Both the position numbers and the translations under genes were made by a program. A stretch of 64,000 nt of DNA from Fusobacterium naviforme (GTDB lineage Bacteria; Bacillota; Clostridia; Lachnospirales; Lachnospiraceae): NCBI GenBank assembly GCA_003014445.1, contig PYGH01000001.1, forward strand, positions 725,483 through 789,482. Reading direction: 5' to 3'. Below, in pieces: positions 17,718-26,882 of this stretch. Numbering within the stretch: the stretch's first letter is position 1; each line of letters starts with the position of its first letter. A model generated the notes under the pieces. It was not told the DNA's origin. It did no database searches and saw only the letters and a program-made list of their open reading frames with translations.

Positions 17718-20363
17718 ATGAAAATACTTCCAAAGACCTATGCGCCCTCTGAGATCGAGGACAGTCTCTATCAGAAATGGATGGATAAGGGCTATTTCCA
17801 CGCAAAGGCAGACGTAGACAGAAAGCCCTTTACGATCGTTATGCCGCCGCCGAACATCACCGGGCAGCTGCATATGGGGCATGCGCTGGACAATACCATG
17901 CAGGATATTCTGATTCGGTATAAGAGAATGCAGGGCTACTCTGCACTCTGGCAGCCGGGCACTGACCACGCTGCGATTGCGACCGAGGTCAAGGTGATCG
18001 ACAAGCTGAAGAAGGAAGGAAAGCGCAAGGAAGATCTTGGAAGAGAGGGCTTCTTAAAGGAGTGCTGGGACTGGAAAGAGGAGTATGGCTCCAGAATCAT
18101 CAATCAGCTGAAAAAGCTCGGTTCCTCCGCGGACTGGGACAGAGAGCGCTTTACGATGGATGAGGGCTGTTCCGAAGCCGTAAAGGAGGTGTTTATCCGC
18201 CTTTACAACAAGGGATATATCTACAAGGGAAGCCGTATCATCAACTGGTGCCCAGTCTGTCAGACCTCGATCAGTGACGCGGAGGTGGAGCATGTCGATC
18301 AGGACAGCTTCTTCTGGCATATTCATTATCCCATTGTCGGTGAGGAGGGCAGGTATGTCGAGATCGCGACCACACGTCCCGAGACCCTGCTGGGCGATAC
18401 GGCGGTGGCCGTTAATCCAGAGGATGAGCGCTACAGGGATCTCGTCGGAAAGCTTCTGAAGCTGCCGCTGACGGACAGAGAAATCCCGGTTATCGCGGAT
18501 GCCTATGTGGACAGAGAATTCGGAACCGGTTGTGTGAAGATCACTCCGGCCCACGATCCGAACGATTTTGAGGTCGGGAAACGCCATGGACTTCCGGAGC
18601 TCAATATCATGCACGATGATGCGACAATCGACTGCCCAGGCTCAAAGTACGACGGAATGGACCGCTACGAGGCGAGAAAGGCAATGGTTGCGGATCTTGA
18701 GGCAGCCGGGCTTCTGGTGAAGGTCGTTCCGCACAGCCACAGCGTCGGAACACACGATCGCTGCAAGACAACGGTGGAGCCCATGATCAAGCCGCAGTGG
18801 TTTGTGAAGATGGACGAGATGGCAAAGCCCGCAATCGAGGCACTGAGAGACGGAAGGCTTCAATTCGTTCCGGAGAGCTATGGCAAGACTTATCTGAACT
18901 GGCTGGAGGGGATCCATGACTGGTGTATCTCGCGCCAGCTCTGGTGGGGACACCGGATCCCGGCCTGGTACTGCGAGGACTGCGGAGAGACTATTGTGGC
19001 GCGGGAGCCCCCGGAGCGCTGCCCGAAGTGCGGAGGCAGGCATTTAAAGCAGGACGAGGATACGCTGGATACCTGGTTCAGCTCTGCCCTCTGGCCCTTC
19101 TCCACACTTGGCTGGCCGGAAAAAACGGAGGAACTGAAGTACTTCTATCCGACAGATGTGCTGGTGACGGGCTATGACATCATCTTCTTCTGGGTGATCC
19201 GCATGGTCTTCTCCGCGCTGGAGCAGACGGGAGAGCTGCCCTTCCATACGGTGCTGATTCATGGGCTGGTACGCGACGCAAAGGGACGCAAGATGTCGAA
19301 GTCGCTCGGAAACGGCATAGATCCTCTCGAGGTTGTGGAGAAGTACGGCGCGGATGCGCTTCGCCTCACGCTCATGACGGGAAATGCGCCGGGCAATGAT
19401 ATGCGCTTCTACTGGGAGCGCGTGGAGGCTTCGAGAAATTTCGCAAACAAGGTCTGGAATGCCTCCCGCTTTATCATGATGAATCTCGGCGAGAAAGCTC
19501 CGGAGCGACCGGCGGCGGAGGCTCTTACGGCGGCGGATCGCTGGATACTCTCAAAGTGCAATGCACTCGCTGCTGAGGTCACGGAGAATCTTGACAAGTA
19601 CGAGCTCGGGATCGCGCTCCAGAAGATCTATGATTTTATCTGGGAGGAGTTCTGTGACTGGTATATCGAGATGGTGAAGCCGCGGCTCTGGGATAAGGAG
19701 GACACAAGCAGAGATGCGGCGCTCTGGACCCTGAAGGAGGTGCTGTCCAGATCCTTAAAGCTTCTGCATCCCTTCCTGCCCTTCATCACGGAGGAGATCT
19801 ACTGCACTCTGAACGAGAATGAGGAGAGCATCATGGTTGCGTCCTGGCCGCGCAGTGAGGACAGTCTCTCCTTCCCCGAGGATGAGCGTGAGGTGGAGAG
19901 CGTGAAGGAGGCTGTTCGCGCGATTCGTGCGGTGCGAAGCTCGATGAATGTGTCTCCCGGACGTCAGGCCGCGGTCTATGTGGTCTCGGAGGACGCCGGT
20001 ATCCGGGCAAACTTTGCGCGTGCGGAGTCCTTCTTTGCGATGCTCGCGCGTGCCTCCAAGGTGCATATTCAGGCGGATCATACCGGAATTGCGGAGGATG
20101 CAGTCTCCGCTGTGATTCCGGGGGCCAATCTCTACATTCCCTTTGCGGATCTTGTGGATACGGAGAAGGAGCTTCTGCGCCTCGCAAAGGAGGAGGAGCG
20201 TCTGAACTCAGAGATACAGCGCTCCAACGGAATGCTGAAGAATCAGCGCTTCCTGGATAAGGCACCCGCTGAAAAGGTGGAGGTAGAGCGGGAAAAGCTG
20301 AAAAAGTATGAGCAGATGCTGCAGCAGCTGAGAGAGCAGATGGCACATCTTAAAAAGCACTGA
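17718..20363 (+). CDS. valS: Valyl-tRNA synthetase
   Basis: The 881-aa class I synthetase has the HIGH-type motif as HMGH (PPNITGQLHMGHALDN) and the KMSKS motif (GRKMSKSLGNGIDP). The CP1 editing domain includes TTRPETLLGDTAVAVNP, and there are zinc-type cysteines (CEDCGE, CPKCGG). The C-terminal coiled coil typical of ValRS is present. It charges tRNA-Val with valine and hydrolyses mischarged Thr-tRNA. It sits 16 bases after the TPR-like gene, so it may be cotranscribed. No T-box was seen in the short gap. Confidence 0.97.
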   Translation: MKILPKTYAPSEIEDSLYQKWMDKGYFHAKADVDRKPFTIVMPPPNITGQLHMGHALDNTMQDILIRYKRMQGYSALWQPGTDHAAIATEVKVIDKLKKEGKRKEDLGREGFLKECWDWKEEYGSRIINQLKKLGSSADWDRERFTMDEGCSEAVKEVFIRLYNKGYIYKGSRIINWCPVCQTSISDAEVEHVDQDSFFWHIHYPIVGEEGRYVEIATTRPETLLGDTAVAVNPEDERYRDLVGKLLKLPLTDREIPVIADAYVDREFGTGCVKITPAHDPNDFEVGKRHGLPELNIMHDDATIDCPGSKYDGMDRYEARKAMVADLEAAGLLVKVVPHSHSVGTHDRCKTTVEPMIKPQWFVKMDEMAKPAIEALRDGRLQFVPESYGKTYLNWLEGIHDWCISRQLWWGHRIPAWYCEDCGETIVAREPPERCPKCGGRHLKQDEDTLDTWFSSALWPFSTLGWPEKTEELKYFYPTDVLVTGYDIIFFWVIRMVFSALEQTGELPFHTVLIHGLVRDAKGRKMSKSLGNGIDPLEVVEKYGADALRLTLMTGNAPGNDMRFYWERVEASRNFANKVWNASRFIMMNLGEKAPERPAAEALTAADRWILSKCNALAAEVTENLDKYELGIALQKIYDFIWEEFCDWYIEMVKPRLWDKEDTSRDAALWTLKEVLSRSLKLLHPFLPFITEEIYCTLNENEESIMVASWPRSEDSLSFPEDEREVESVKEAVRAIRAVRSSMNVSPGRQAAVYVVSEDAGIRANFARAESFFAMLARASKVHIQADHTGIAEDAVSAVIPGANLYIPFADLVDTEKELLRLAKEEERLNSEIQRSNGMLKNQRFLDKAPAEKVEVEREKLKKYEQMLQQLREQMAHLKKH

Positions 20364-20551
20364 TGCAATCATTGCTATCTCAGAAACTTTTGGTCAACAT
20401 ACATGGATTTGCATGAGAAAAGCTGCTTCGCGGTGCAAATTCGGCACGGGAAATGCCTTCATCCGCATTTCTCAGGAAAATAAACGGACTTGCCGCAGGG
20501 CGCAGCAGTTCTGAGAGGACGGCTGCGCCTCGCGGGCAGGAGAGGAGCTTC

Positions 20552-21796
20552 ATGAATACTGGAAAGCATTTTCCGGAGGATCTTCCGATGTGGGGGGACA
20601 AAAAGAACAGCGTACCGGAGGTGAGGCGCTTTCTGGACCGGCTCGGCGCGCCGGACAGACAGCTGAAGATCGTCCATGTCGCCGGAACGAATGGCAAGGG
20701 CTCTGTCTGCGCCTATCTGACGCAGGCCTTTCTTGACGCAGGACTTCGCACGGGTACCTTCATATCCCCGCATCTCGTCGATATAAGGGAGAGAATTCTG
20801 ATCGACAATGTGCCTGTCTCCCCGGAGCGCTTTCAGGCAGCCGCAGAGCGGGTGAAGCTGCTCGGAGAGCAGTGGGAGAAGGAGGGAGGAAGCTTTCCTG
20901 CCTACTTTGAGTTTCTGTTTTATATGGCGATGCTTATTTTTCAGGAGGCGGATGTTGATGTCGTGATGCTGGAGACAGGGCTCGGCGGGCGCCTGGACGC
21001 GACCAATTCCTGCGCGCCGATCATGACCGTAATCACCAGCATCAGCCTCGATCACATGCAGTATCTGGGTGATACGGTGGAAAAGATCGCAGCGGAGAAG
21101 GCCGGCATTATTAAGCCGGGGGTACCGATCGTCTATGATGCCAGACGAGCCGGGACGGCTGAAGTCATACGGAGGCAGGCGGAGCTCATGGGGGCTCCTG
21201 CGCTTGCAGTCAAGGATATTGAGGAGAGCTTCTCTTTTCTTCCCGCGCGCTACATGAGAGAGAACGCGACGCTTGCAAAGCGCGTCTTTGAGCTCCTTGG
21301 GAAGCAGCCGGAACTCTGGCAGGGAAGGAAGGACAGCGCACAGCTCTTTGAGGACTCTGTGCGGAGGACACACTGGGCGGGGCGCATGGATGAGATATAC
21401 CCGAATGTTTTTCTGGATGGAGGACACAACGAAGACGGTGTCCGCGCCATGACGGAGGCTGCGCGCGGGATCTGTGAGGCAAGAGGGAAAAAGCCGGTGC
21501 TGCTGACAAGTGCGGTGAGTGACAAGGATCTTCGCCATGTGGTCGCTGCTTTCTCAGAAGCGCTTCAGCCCGTGAGAGTTTACGTCGCTCCGCTGGATTC
21601 CTACCGCGCCGCAGATGCCTCGGAGCTCGCGCGGCTGTACCGCGCGGATGGTGTGGCGGACGTGCGGGAGTACGCCTCCGTTGCGGAAGCTTGGCGCAGG
21701 GCGAGAGCAGAGCGCTCTGAAGATGAAATACTTTTTGGCGCGGGCTCGCTCTACCTTGTGGGAGAGATACTCGCTGCCGAGAGGAGTCAGAAATGA
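20552..21796 (+). CDS. folC: Folylpolyglutamate/dihydrofolate synthase
   Basis: The 414-aa Mur-ligase-type enzyme adds glutamate to folates. The P-loop is VAGTNGKGSVCAYL; other family motifs are SPHLVDIRERI, ETGLGGRLDATN, SLDHMQYLG and FLDGGHNEDG. I placed the start at 20552 after AGGAGAGGAG; the frame is open upstream to 20453 without a site. It follows valS, as in many Firmicutes, with a 188-base gap that contains only a minor hairpin (GAAATGC...GCATTTC). Its stop overlaps the start of a 49-aa ORF. Confidence 0.95.
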   Translation: MNTGKHFPEDLPMWGDKKNSVPEVRRFLDRLGAPDRQLKIVHVAGTNGKGSVCAYLTQAFLDAGLRTGTFISPHLVDIRERILIDNVPVSPERFQAAAERVKLLGEQWEKEGGSFPAYFEFLFYMAMLIFQEADVDVVMLETGLGGRLDATNSCAPIMTVITSISLDHMQYLGDTVEKIAAEKAGIIKPGVPIVYDARRAGTAEVIRRQAELMGAPALAVKDIEESFSFLPARYMRENATLAKRVFELLGKQPELWQGRKDSAQLFEDSVRRTHWAGRMDEIYPNVFLDGGHNEDGVRAMTEAARGICEARGKKPVLLTSAVSDKDLRHVVAAFSEALQPVRVYVAPLDSYRAADASELARLYRADGVADVREYASVAEAWRRARAERSEDEILFGAGSLYLVGEILAAERSQK

Positions 21797-21942
21797 TCAA
21801 TTACGATGAAGAGATCAGGAATTTTAAGTCCAGTCTGGATATCTCCGCTGTGGAGGATGCGATCGTTCAGAGTGATCTGACGGATCTGAAGGATATCATG
21901 ATCGAGATTCTGAAGGGCGGAGCTGAGGAGAAGAAGGGATGA
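21793..21942 (+). CDS. Small 49-aa protein, translationally coupled, unknown
   Basis: ATG at 21793 overlaps the folC stop (ATGA), and its own TGA at 21940-21942 overlaps the ATG of the next gene (ATGA). The product begins MINYDEEIRNFKSSLD, is acidic and mostly helical, and ends EEKKG. GAGGAG stands just upstream. The two back-to-back 4-base overlaps are strong evidence that it is translated. I do not recognise the family; it may be a small partner of the downstream TPR protein. Confidence 0.72.
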   Translation: MINYDEEIRNFKSSLDISAVEDAIVQSDLTDLKDIMIEILKGGAEEKKG

Positions 21943-23285
21943 CGACTGCGCTTCGACGCTGTGAGAGAGCTGCAAACAGCTGCTATAACCGCGCACTGCT
22001 GCGGGCCAGAGACAGGGATCTCTCCGGAGCCGTGCCACTCTTAAAGCGCGCGCTGAAGCTGAATAAGGAGCTTACGGACGCGAGAAATCTGCTGGGTCTC
22101 ATCTTCTTTGAGCTGGGAGAGGTCGGGGACGCACTGGTGCAGTGGGTTTTGAGCCTGAACCTAAAGCCGGAGGACAACCGCGCCGCCTGGTATCTGGAGG
22201 ATATCCGCAAACGAAACGGAAGACTCAGGTTCTACGCGCGCATGGCAGAGCAGTACAATCTCGCGCTGGAGCTCTCAAAGAACGGAAGCCATGATACGGC
22301 GCTGCATCTGCTCTCCGGAGTGGTGGCGCAGTATCCGAACTATACCCGGGCCGGGCTGCTGCTCTCCCTGCTCTGCATGCAGGCGGGGGAATGGAGGAAG
22401 GCAGAACTCCATCTGCTCCGGCTTCTCAGGACGGATCGCGGCAATTCTGACGCTGTGCGCTATCTCGCAGAGGTGCGGGAGGCGCTCTCAATTGAGCAGA
22501 GCCGGGAGCAGGCGCGAACAGATGCGGTGGCGGAACAGCGAGAGCTGCGGGAGGCTGAAAAGCTTTCGGGGGATGATGTGATTATCCCCTCTACTTACCG
22601 GGAGAGCACGGGATGGCAGACCATACTGAATATCGGAATCGGTCTTTTGATCGGCTCTGCGGCGGTATTTTTTCTCTATCTTCCGACGAAGCAGGCGGAG
22701 CTCCGGCGCGCACACAATGAGGAGCTCATCTCCGTGAGTGAGCAGCTCTCAGAGGCGAATAATGCTCTCGCGGAGGCGCGGGGCAGTGGCGGAGCTGTGG
22801 AGACGGAGCGGGATGAACTGCAAAATCAGCTGAACACCATAGAGGAGAGCTATACCTACAAGCTCTCACAGTATCAGAGACTGATCGGCATACTGAATGA
22901 TTACAGAAGTGATAATTATGCACACGCAGCAGATCTCTTTGCGACGATCGATGCAGCGCAGCTCACGGATATCGACGACGAGAGCGGCGTCTCTGTGACT
23001 GCGATCTATAATTCCATCGCAGATAAGATGCGTGCAGAGGGCTACTCGAGTCTCTATCAGCAGGGGGAGCTCGCCTATGGCAGCGGAGATTATGAGAAGG
23101 CCATTTCCTATTACGACAAGGCACTCGCTATCAATCCGGACTATACGGCTGCGCTGTTCAAAAAGGCTATGGCCTACAAGCAGCAGAACGATATTCAGAA
23201 TGCGAACAATCTCTTTGGAGAGGTGATTATGCGTTTCCCGGATACGGAGCTTGCCACGCAGGCGAAGACGGAGCGGGGATATTGA
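21939..23285 (+). CDS. Membrane-anchored TPR protein
   Basis: This 448-aa protein has an N-terminal cytoplasmic TPR block (RDLSGAVPLLKRALKLN; ARNLLGLIFFELGEVGDAL). A single membrane helix lies at about residues 227-247, followed by a coiled coil (about 250-310) and a second TPR block (YEKAISYYDKALAINPDYT). Such proteins scaffold complexes at the membrane. It is coupled to the 49-aa ORF and folC. Related layouts occur in Lachnospiraceae, but the partner is not known. It ends just before a very strong shared terminator. Confidence 0.8.
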   Translation: MTTALRRCERAANSCYNRALLRARDRDLSGAVPLLKRALKLNKELTDARNLLGLIFFELGEVGDALVQWVLSLNLKPEDNRAAWYLEDIRKRNGRLRFYARMAEQYNLALELSKNGSHDTALHLLSGVVAQYPNYTRAGLLLSLLCMQAGEWRKAELHLLRLLRTDRGNSDAVRYLAEVREALSIEQSREQARTDAVAEQRELREAEKLSGDDVIIPSTYRESTGWQTILNIGIGLLIGSAAVFFLYLPTKQAELRRAHNEELISVSEQLSEANNALAEARGSGGAVETERDELQNQLNTIEESYTYKLSQYQRLIGILNDYRSDNYAHAADLFATIDAAQLTDIDDESGVSVTAIYNSIADKMRAEGYSSLYQQGELAYGSGDYEKAISYYDKALAINPDYTAALFKKAMAYKQQNDIQNANNLFGEVIMRFPDTELATQAKTERGY

Positions 23286-23304
23286 GAAACATGGAAAAAA
23301 CGCA

Positions 23305-23355
23305 GGACAAAGCGAGACACAGGCCGCTTCAGGGGGCCTGTGTCTCGCTTTGTCC
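23305..23355. terminator. Bidirectional terminator overlapping the end of the PBP gene
   Basis: A 21-bp perfect stem (23305-23325 with 23335-23355) has a 9-base loop. The right arm encodes the last residues of the minus-strand PBP, so coding sequence and terminator are superimposed. Confidence 0.85.
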
Positions 23356-25956
23356 GGGCGGAAGTCCGATGACTGCGCCGCTTCCGGGCGCTTCGGAGGA
23401 CTGCACTGTGCTTTCCTGCGTCTGTGCGCTGTGGATGGTGCAGTGGCTATATACGCTCAGCGTGGAGTCGTCTGTACCGACCTCGCTCTCAGGAGTTACC
23501 ATGACCACGCGATTTGCAGTGGAGGGGCAGTAGCTGTTTGGAAGCTGGCCGGACTCAGCGCACACTGTGACGGTTCTGTGTTTGTCGCACATCTCCGAGG
23601 GTATGGAGCCGCGCGCGAAGTATTCCGTGTAGACTGCATCTCCGCGCGGATCGCTGCTGCACACGCCGCGTACCGCCAGCTTTCCGGATTTGCGGCAGAT
23701 CTGCGCCTGTACGATGCTCTCCGGAACCGGAAAGCCGGTGTCGTTCAGATCTGCGTGTATGCGCTCCATGATTTTTCTCCAGATGTCCTTGTGATAGGAA
23801 TTTCCTCCATTGCCCGCGCTGAGCGGCTGGTTCTCGTCGCAGCCGCCCCAGATACCCGCCGTGTAGTAGGGGGTGAAGCCGACAAACCACACGTCCACAT
23901 TGTTGGTGGTGGTTCCCGATTTCCCTGCGCAGCTCATGTTCGGAATCTTTGCACGGGTACTGGTGGAGTTGATGTTGGTTCCGCCCTGCGCGAACTTGCG
24001 GTTCGGAAGCATGGACTGCGCCATGGCGTCGGTCAGGAGAAAGGCGGTGCTCTCCTTCAGGACGCGGTGCTGTTCCGCTGTGTTGTCGATCAGAACCTTG
24101 CCGTTGTGATCCAGAATTCTGGTGTAGAATACAGGCTTTGAGTAGGTTCCTCCGTCCGCGATAGAGGCAAACGCTGCCGTGAGCTCCAGATTGCTGACGC
24201 CCTTCGTGAGGCCGCCAAGTGCCATGGAGGGATTGTAGTCGGTATCCGTGAGGGAGCTGATGCCGAACTTTCTTGCGTATTCCGCCCCGAGCTGCGGGCT
24301 GACGGTCTCCATCAGACAGCGCACTGCGACGATATTCATGGAATACACAATACCGTCCCGGATGCTGGACCAGCCGAGATATCTGTCGCTGCCGTACCAG
24401 TTTCTGAACTGCTTGCCATTGGCCTCATAGGGACCGTCGTAGTATACAGAGCCGAGCGTCTGTCCGCAGGCGTCGAGCGCCGGGGCAAAGGAGGAGAGTA
24501 CCTTGAAGGTGGAGCCGGGCTGACGGAATACGTCTGAGGCACGGTTTAAGGAGAGCGAAGCGGTCTTCTCACCGCGCCCGCCGGAGAGCGCCTTCACTTG
24601 CCCGGTGTACTGTTCCATGAGCACAAAGGAATCCTGTGGTTCCAGTATAATGTGCAGAGTCTCGCCGAGTACTTTGTCGCTGCTAAGAAGCACCGAGTCC
24701 CTGTAAGCTGTCGCGTCTGCCCGCGCGGCCGCCTCGCTGGGATAGAGACCGTCAAAGGACTCTCCTGACTCCTGCTCATGCCAGCGGAACAGATCCCTCT
24801 CGCTGTAGTTCTGATTTTCTCCCTGTGCGTCCTCAATGGACAGGCGGTATTCGAGGGAATATTTGGTGACTGCATAATTGGACGGGTCGTTGATTTCGCT
24901 GTCAACAATGCTCTGAAGCTTCGGATCCTGCGTCGTGTAGATGGAGAGTCCGCCGCTGTACAGGAGCTTATGCGCCTGTGTGTCGCTGTAGCCGAATTTC
25001 TCCTTGAAGTCAGAGAGCAGCTGATCAATCAGCTCGTCTGTGAAGTAGCTGTAGACGTGAGTCGCCTTTTCCTTTGTAATGAGATCTACGTTCTGTATCC
25101 TCTCGTAGACATTATCCGAGAGGGCCTCTGTTTGCTCCTTCTTCGTGATATAGCCCTGATCCAGCATATAGCGGAGAATGACTTTTCTCTTTTCTGCATT
25201 GGCCTCCTGCCCGGAGATGGGATTCAGGCGGCTGGGATTCTGCGTGATGCCCGCAAGCACGGTGCACTCGGAAAGCGTGAGATCTGAAACTTCTTTATTA
25301 AAGTAGCGGCGGGCGGCGACCTTCACGCCCAGTGCATTGTTGCCGAGATTTATGGTGTTCAGATAGTTTGTGAGAATGAGCTGCTTGTCCATCTGCTTCT
25401 CGAGCTGAAGCGCAAGGGCCTGTTCCTGGAGCTTTCGCTGCAATTTTTCACCGAAGGTCTTCTCGCGTCCGCCGTTAAAGACGTTGTTCTTGATAAGCTG
25501 CTGGGTGATGGTGGAGCCGCCGCCGGAGGAGGAGTCACCCTTGACGACCCCCGCCACCGCACGCATAATGGAACGTGTATCGATGCCGTTGTGCTGCCAG
25601 AAGCGGGCGTCCTCAATTGCGACGAAGGCATCTATAAGATCCTGGGGAAGCTCCTCAAAGCTTGCCTCCTCACGGTTGGAGCCCGCCATGACCAGTGTCT
25701 CTGTGAGATTGCCCTCACTGTCGTAGACGGAGGTCGCAAAGCCCATGGGAGTGATACTGTCCGGTCTCAGTTCCGGAGCAGAGGCGATGATACCCTTTAC
25801 GGCGCCTGCAGCACAGGCGAGGAACAGCGCTGTGAAGAACAGGGCACAGATGAAGAGAGCCCGGGCCAGAGCCAGAGCTGCAAAGCTTCTGTACTTTTCT
25901 GCGTTGGAGGAGGCTTTCTGAAGAGTCTGCTCCACGGACTGTCTGCCAAAATTCAC
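23329..25956 (-). CDS. Class A penicillin-binding protein (glycosyltransferase plus transpeptidase)
   Basis: The 875-aa bifunctional peptidoglycan synthase has a short cytoplasmic part and a membrane helix (about 25-50). The GT51 domain has its catalytic Glu in AIEDARFW (E115) and GGGSTITQQLIKN. The transpeptidase domain carries SxxK as STFK, SxN as SMN and KSGTT. A short Ser/Gly/Pro-rich tail ends in the terminator hairpin. It polymerises glycan strands and crosslinks stem peptides outside the membrane. It resembles PBP1A (mrcA/ponA). The gene is alone on its strand, with an extended -10 promoter upstream. Confidence 0.95.
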   Translation of the reverse strand: MNFGRQSVEQTLQKASSNAEKYRSFAALALARALFICALFFTALFLACAAGAVKGIIASAPELRPDSITPMGFATSVYDSEGNLTETLVMAGSNREEASFEELPQDLIDAFVAIEDARFWQHNGIDTRSIMRAVAGVVKGDSSSGGGSTITQQLIKNNVFNGGREKTFGEKLQRKLQEQALALQLEKQMDKQLILTNYLNTINLGNNALGVKVAARRYFNKEVSDLTLSECTVLAGITQNPSRLNPISGQEANAEKRKVILRYMLDQGYITKKEQTEALSDNVYERIQNVDLITKEKATHVYSYFTDELIDQLLSDFKEKFGYSDTQAHKLLYSGGLSIYTTQDPKLQSIVDSEINDPSNYAVTKYSLEYRLSIEDAQGENQNYSERDLFRWHEQESGESFDGLYPSEAAARADATAYRDSVLLSSDKVLGETLHIILEPQDSFVLMEQYTGQVKALSGGRGEKTASLSLNRASDVFRQPGSTFKVLSSFAPALDACGQTLGSVYYDGPYEANGKQFRNWYGSDRYLGWSSIRDGIVYSMNIVAVRCLMETVSPQLGAEYARKFGISSLTDTDYNPSMALGGLTKGVSNLELTAAFASIADGGTYSKPVFYTRILDHNGKVLIDNTAEQHRVLKESTAFLLTDAMAQSMLPNRKFAQGGTNINSTSTRAKIPNMSCAGKSGTTTNNVDVWFVGFTPYYTAGIWGGCDENQPLSAGNGGNSYHKDIWRKIMERIHADLNDTGFPVPESIVQAQICRKSGKLAVRGVCSSDPRGDAVYTEYFARGSIPSEMCDKHRTVTVCAESGQLPNSYCPSTANRVVMVTPESEVGTDDSTLSVYSHCTIHSAQTQESTVQSSEAPGSGAVIGLPPGQSETQAP

Positions 25957-25995
25957 GCAAGTGCCTCTTTTCTTAAAATGATTGTAAGTGCTCCT

Positions 25996-26004
25996 AGTAT
26001 ACCA
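25996..26004 (-). promoter_or_regulatory. Extended -10 promoter element of the PBP gene
   Basis: On the minus strand TGGTATACT forms an extended -10 box about 40 bases before the PBP start. No clear -35 box was found. Confidence 0.4.
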
Positions 26005-26134
26005 TTCCTCCTATGGGAATGCCACAGCAGAGGGCCGCTGTTTCCATATATTTCAGGCGAAAGTGGGAGAGAGGCCCCAAATAATTGCAAAAAATATAAG
26101 AATTTATTAAAAAAATACGGCGAAGTGAGAGAAT

Positions 26135-26806
26135 ATGGAGAAAAATGAGAAGAAAGCGCTGCTCTGCCTGCGCGGCGGAGAGGCGGAGATCACGGAGAAA
26201 AAGTCGCGTTTTATCGCCCGGGTGGCGGCGGTGAAGTCGGAGGAGGAGGCGATTGCCTTTCTTGCCGGGGTCCGGAAGCAGCACCGCGAGGCGCGGCACA
26301 ATTGTTACGCCTATATTACCGGGGAGGACGGAGCAGTGGAGAAATTCTCCGACGACGGAGAGCCGGCGAAGACCGCCGGGCTACCCATGCTGGAGCTGCT
26401 CAGGAAGAAGGGGCTGCGGGATGTCTGTGTGGTTGTCACGCGCTATTTCGGCGGAATACTGCTCGGAACCGGCGGACTGGTGCGGGCTTACAGTGCCGCG
26501 GCTGCGGCCGCGCTGGATGCCTCGCTCTTCTCGGAGCGGCTCAGGGGCAGATTGATACGCTGGAGCACAGACTACAGCTTCTACGGGAAGCTCCAGTATC
26601 TCGCCGAGGAGGAGATGCTCTCTGTTATGGAGACGGAATTTGGCGAGGCGGTCAGCATGACCCTCCTTGTGCCGGAGGAAAAGGCAGAACAGATCATCGC
26701 GCGGGTCTCCGAGCAGAGTGCAGGGCGCGTGCTGCCGGAGGAGATTCAGAAGGTTCGGTATTGTAAAGCCGGGACTTGCATAGAAGGTCTACAGGTAGTA
26801 AACTAA
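26135..26806 (+). CDS. YigZ/IMPACT family protein
   Basis: The 223-aa protein has the UPF0029/IMPACT N-domain: SRFIARVAAVKSEEEAIAFL, HNCYAYITG, DDGEPAKTAGLPML and VTRYFGGILLGTGGLVRAY. A ferredoxin-like C-terminal domain follows. Family members bind ribosomes or nucleic acid and act in translation control; the exact bacterial role is unsettled. It is divergent from the PBP gene, and bipA follows after 76 bases, so the two may share a transcript. Confidence 0.9.
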   Translation: MEKNEKKALLCLRGGEAEITEKKSRFIARVAAVKSEEEAIAFLAGVRKQHREARHNCYAYITGEDGAVEKFSDDGEPAKTAGLPMLELLRKKGLRDVCVVVTRYFGGILLGTGGLVRAYSAAAAAALDASLFSERLRGRLIRWSTDYSFYGKLQYLAEEEMLSVMETEFGEAVSMTLLVPEEKAEQIIARVSEQSAGRVLPEEIQKVRYCKAGTCIEGLQVVN

Positions 26807-26882
26807 TATTTTGTGAATAGCGTCGGCAGAGAGCCGGAGTGCGCTGTTTGAGGCGACAGAAGGGAAGAACAGAGAGGTTTTT

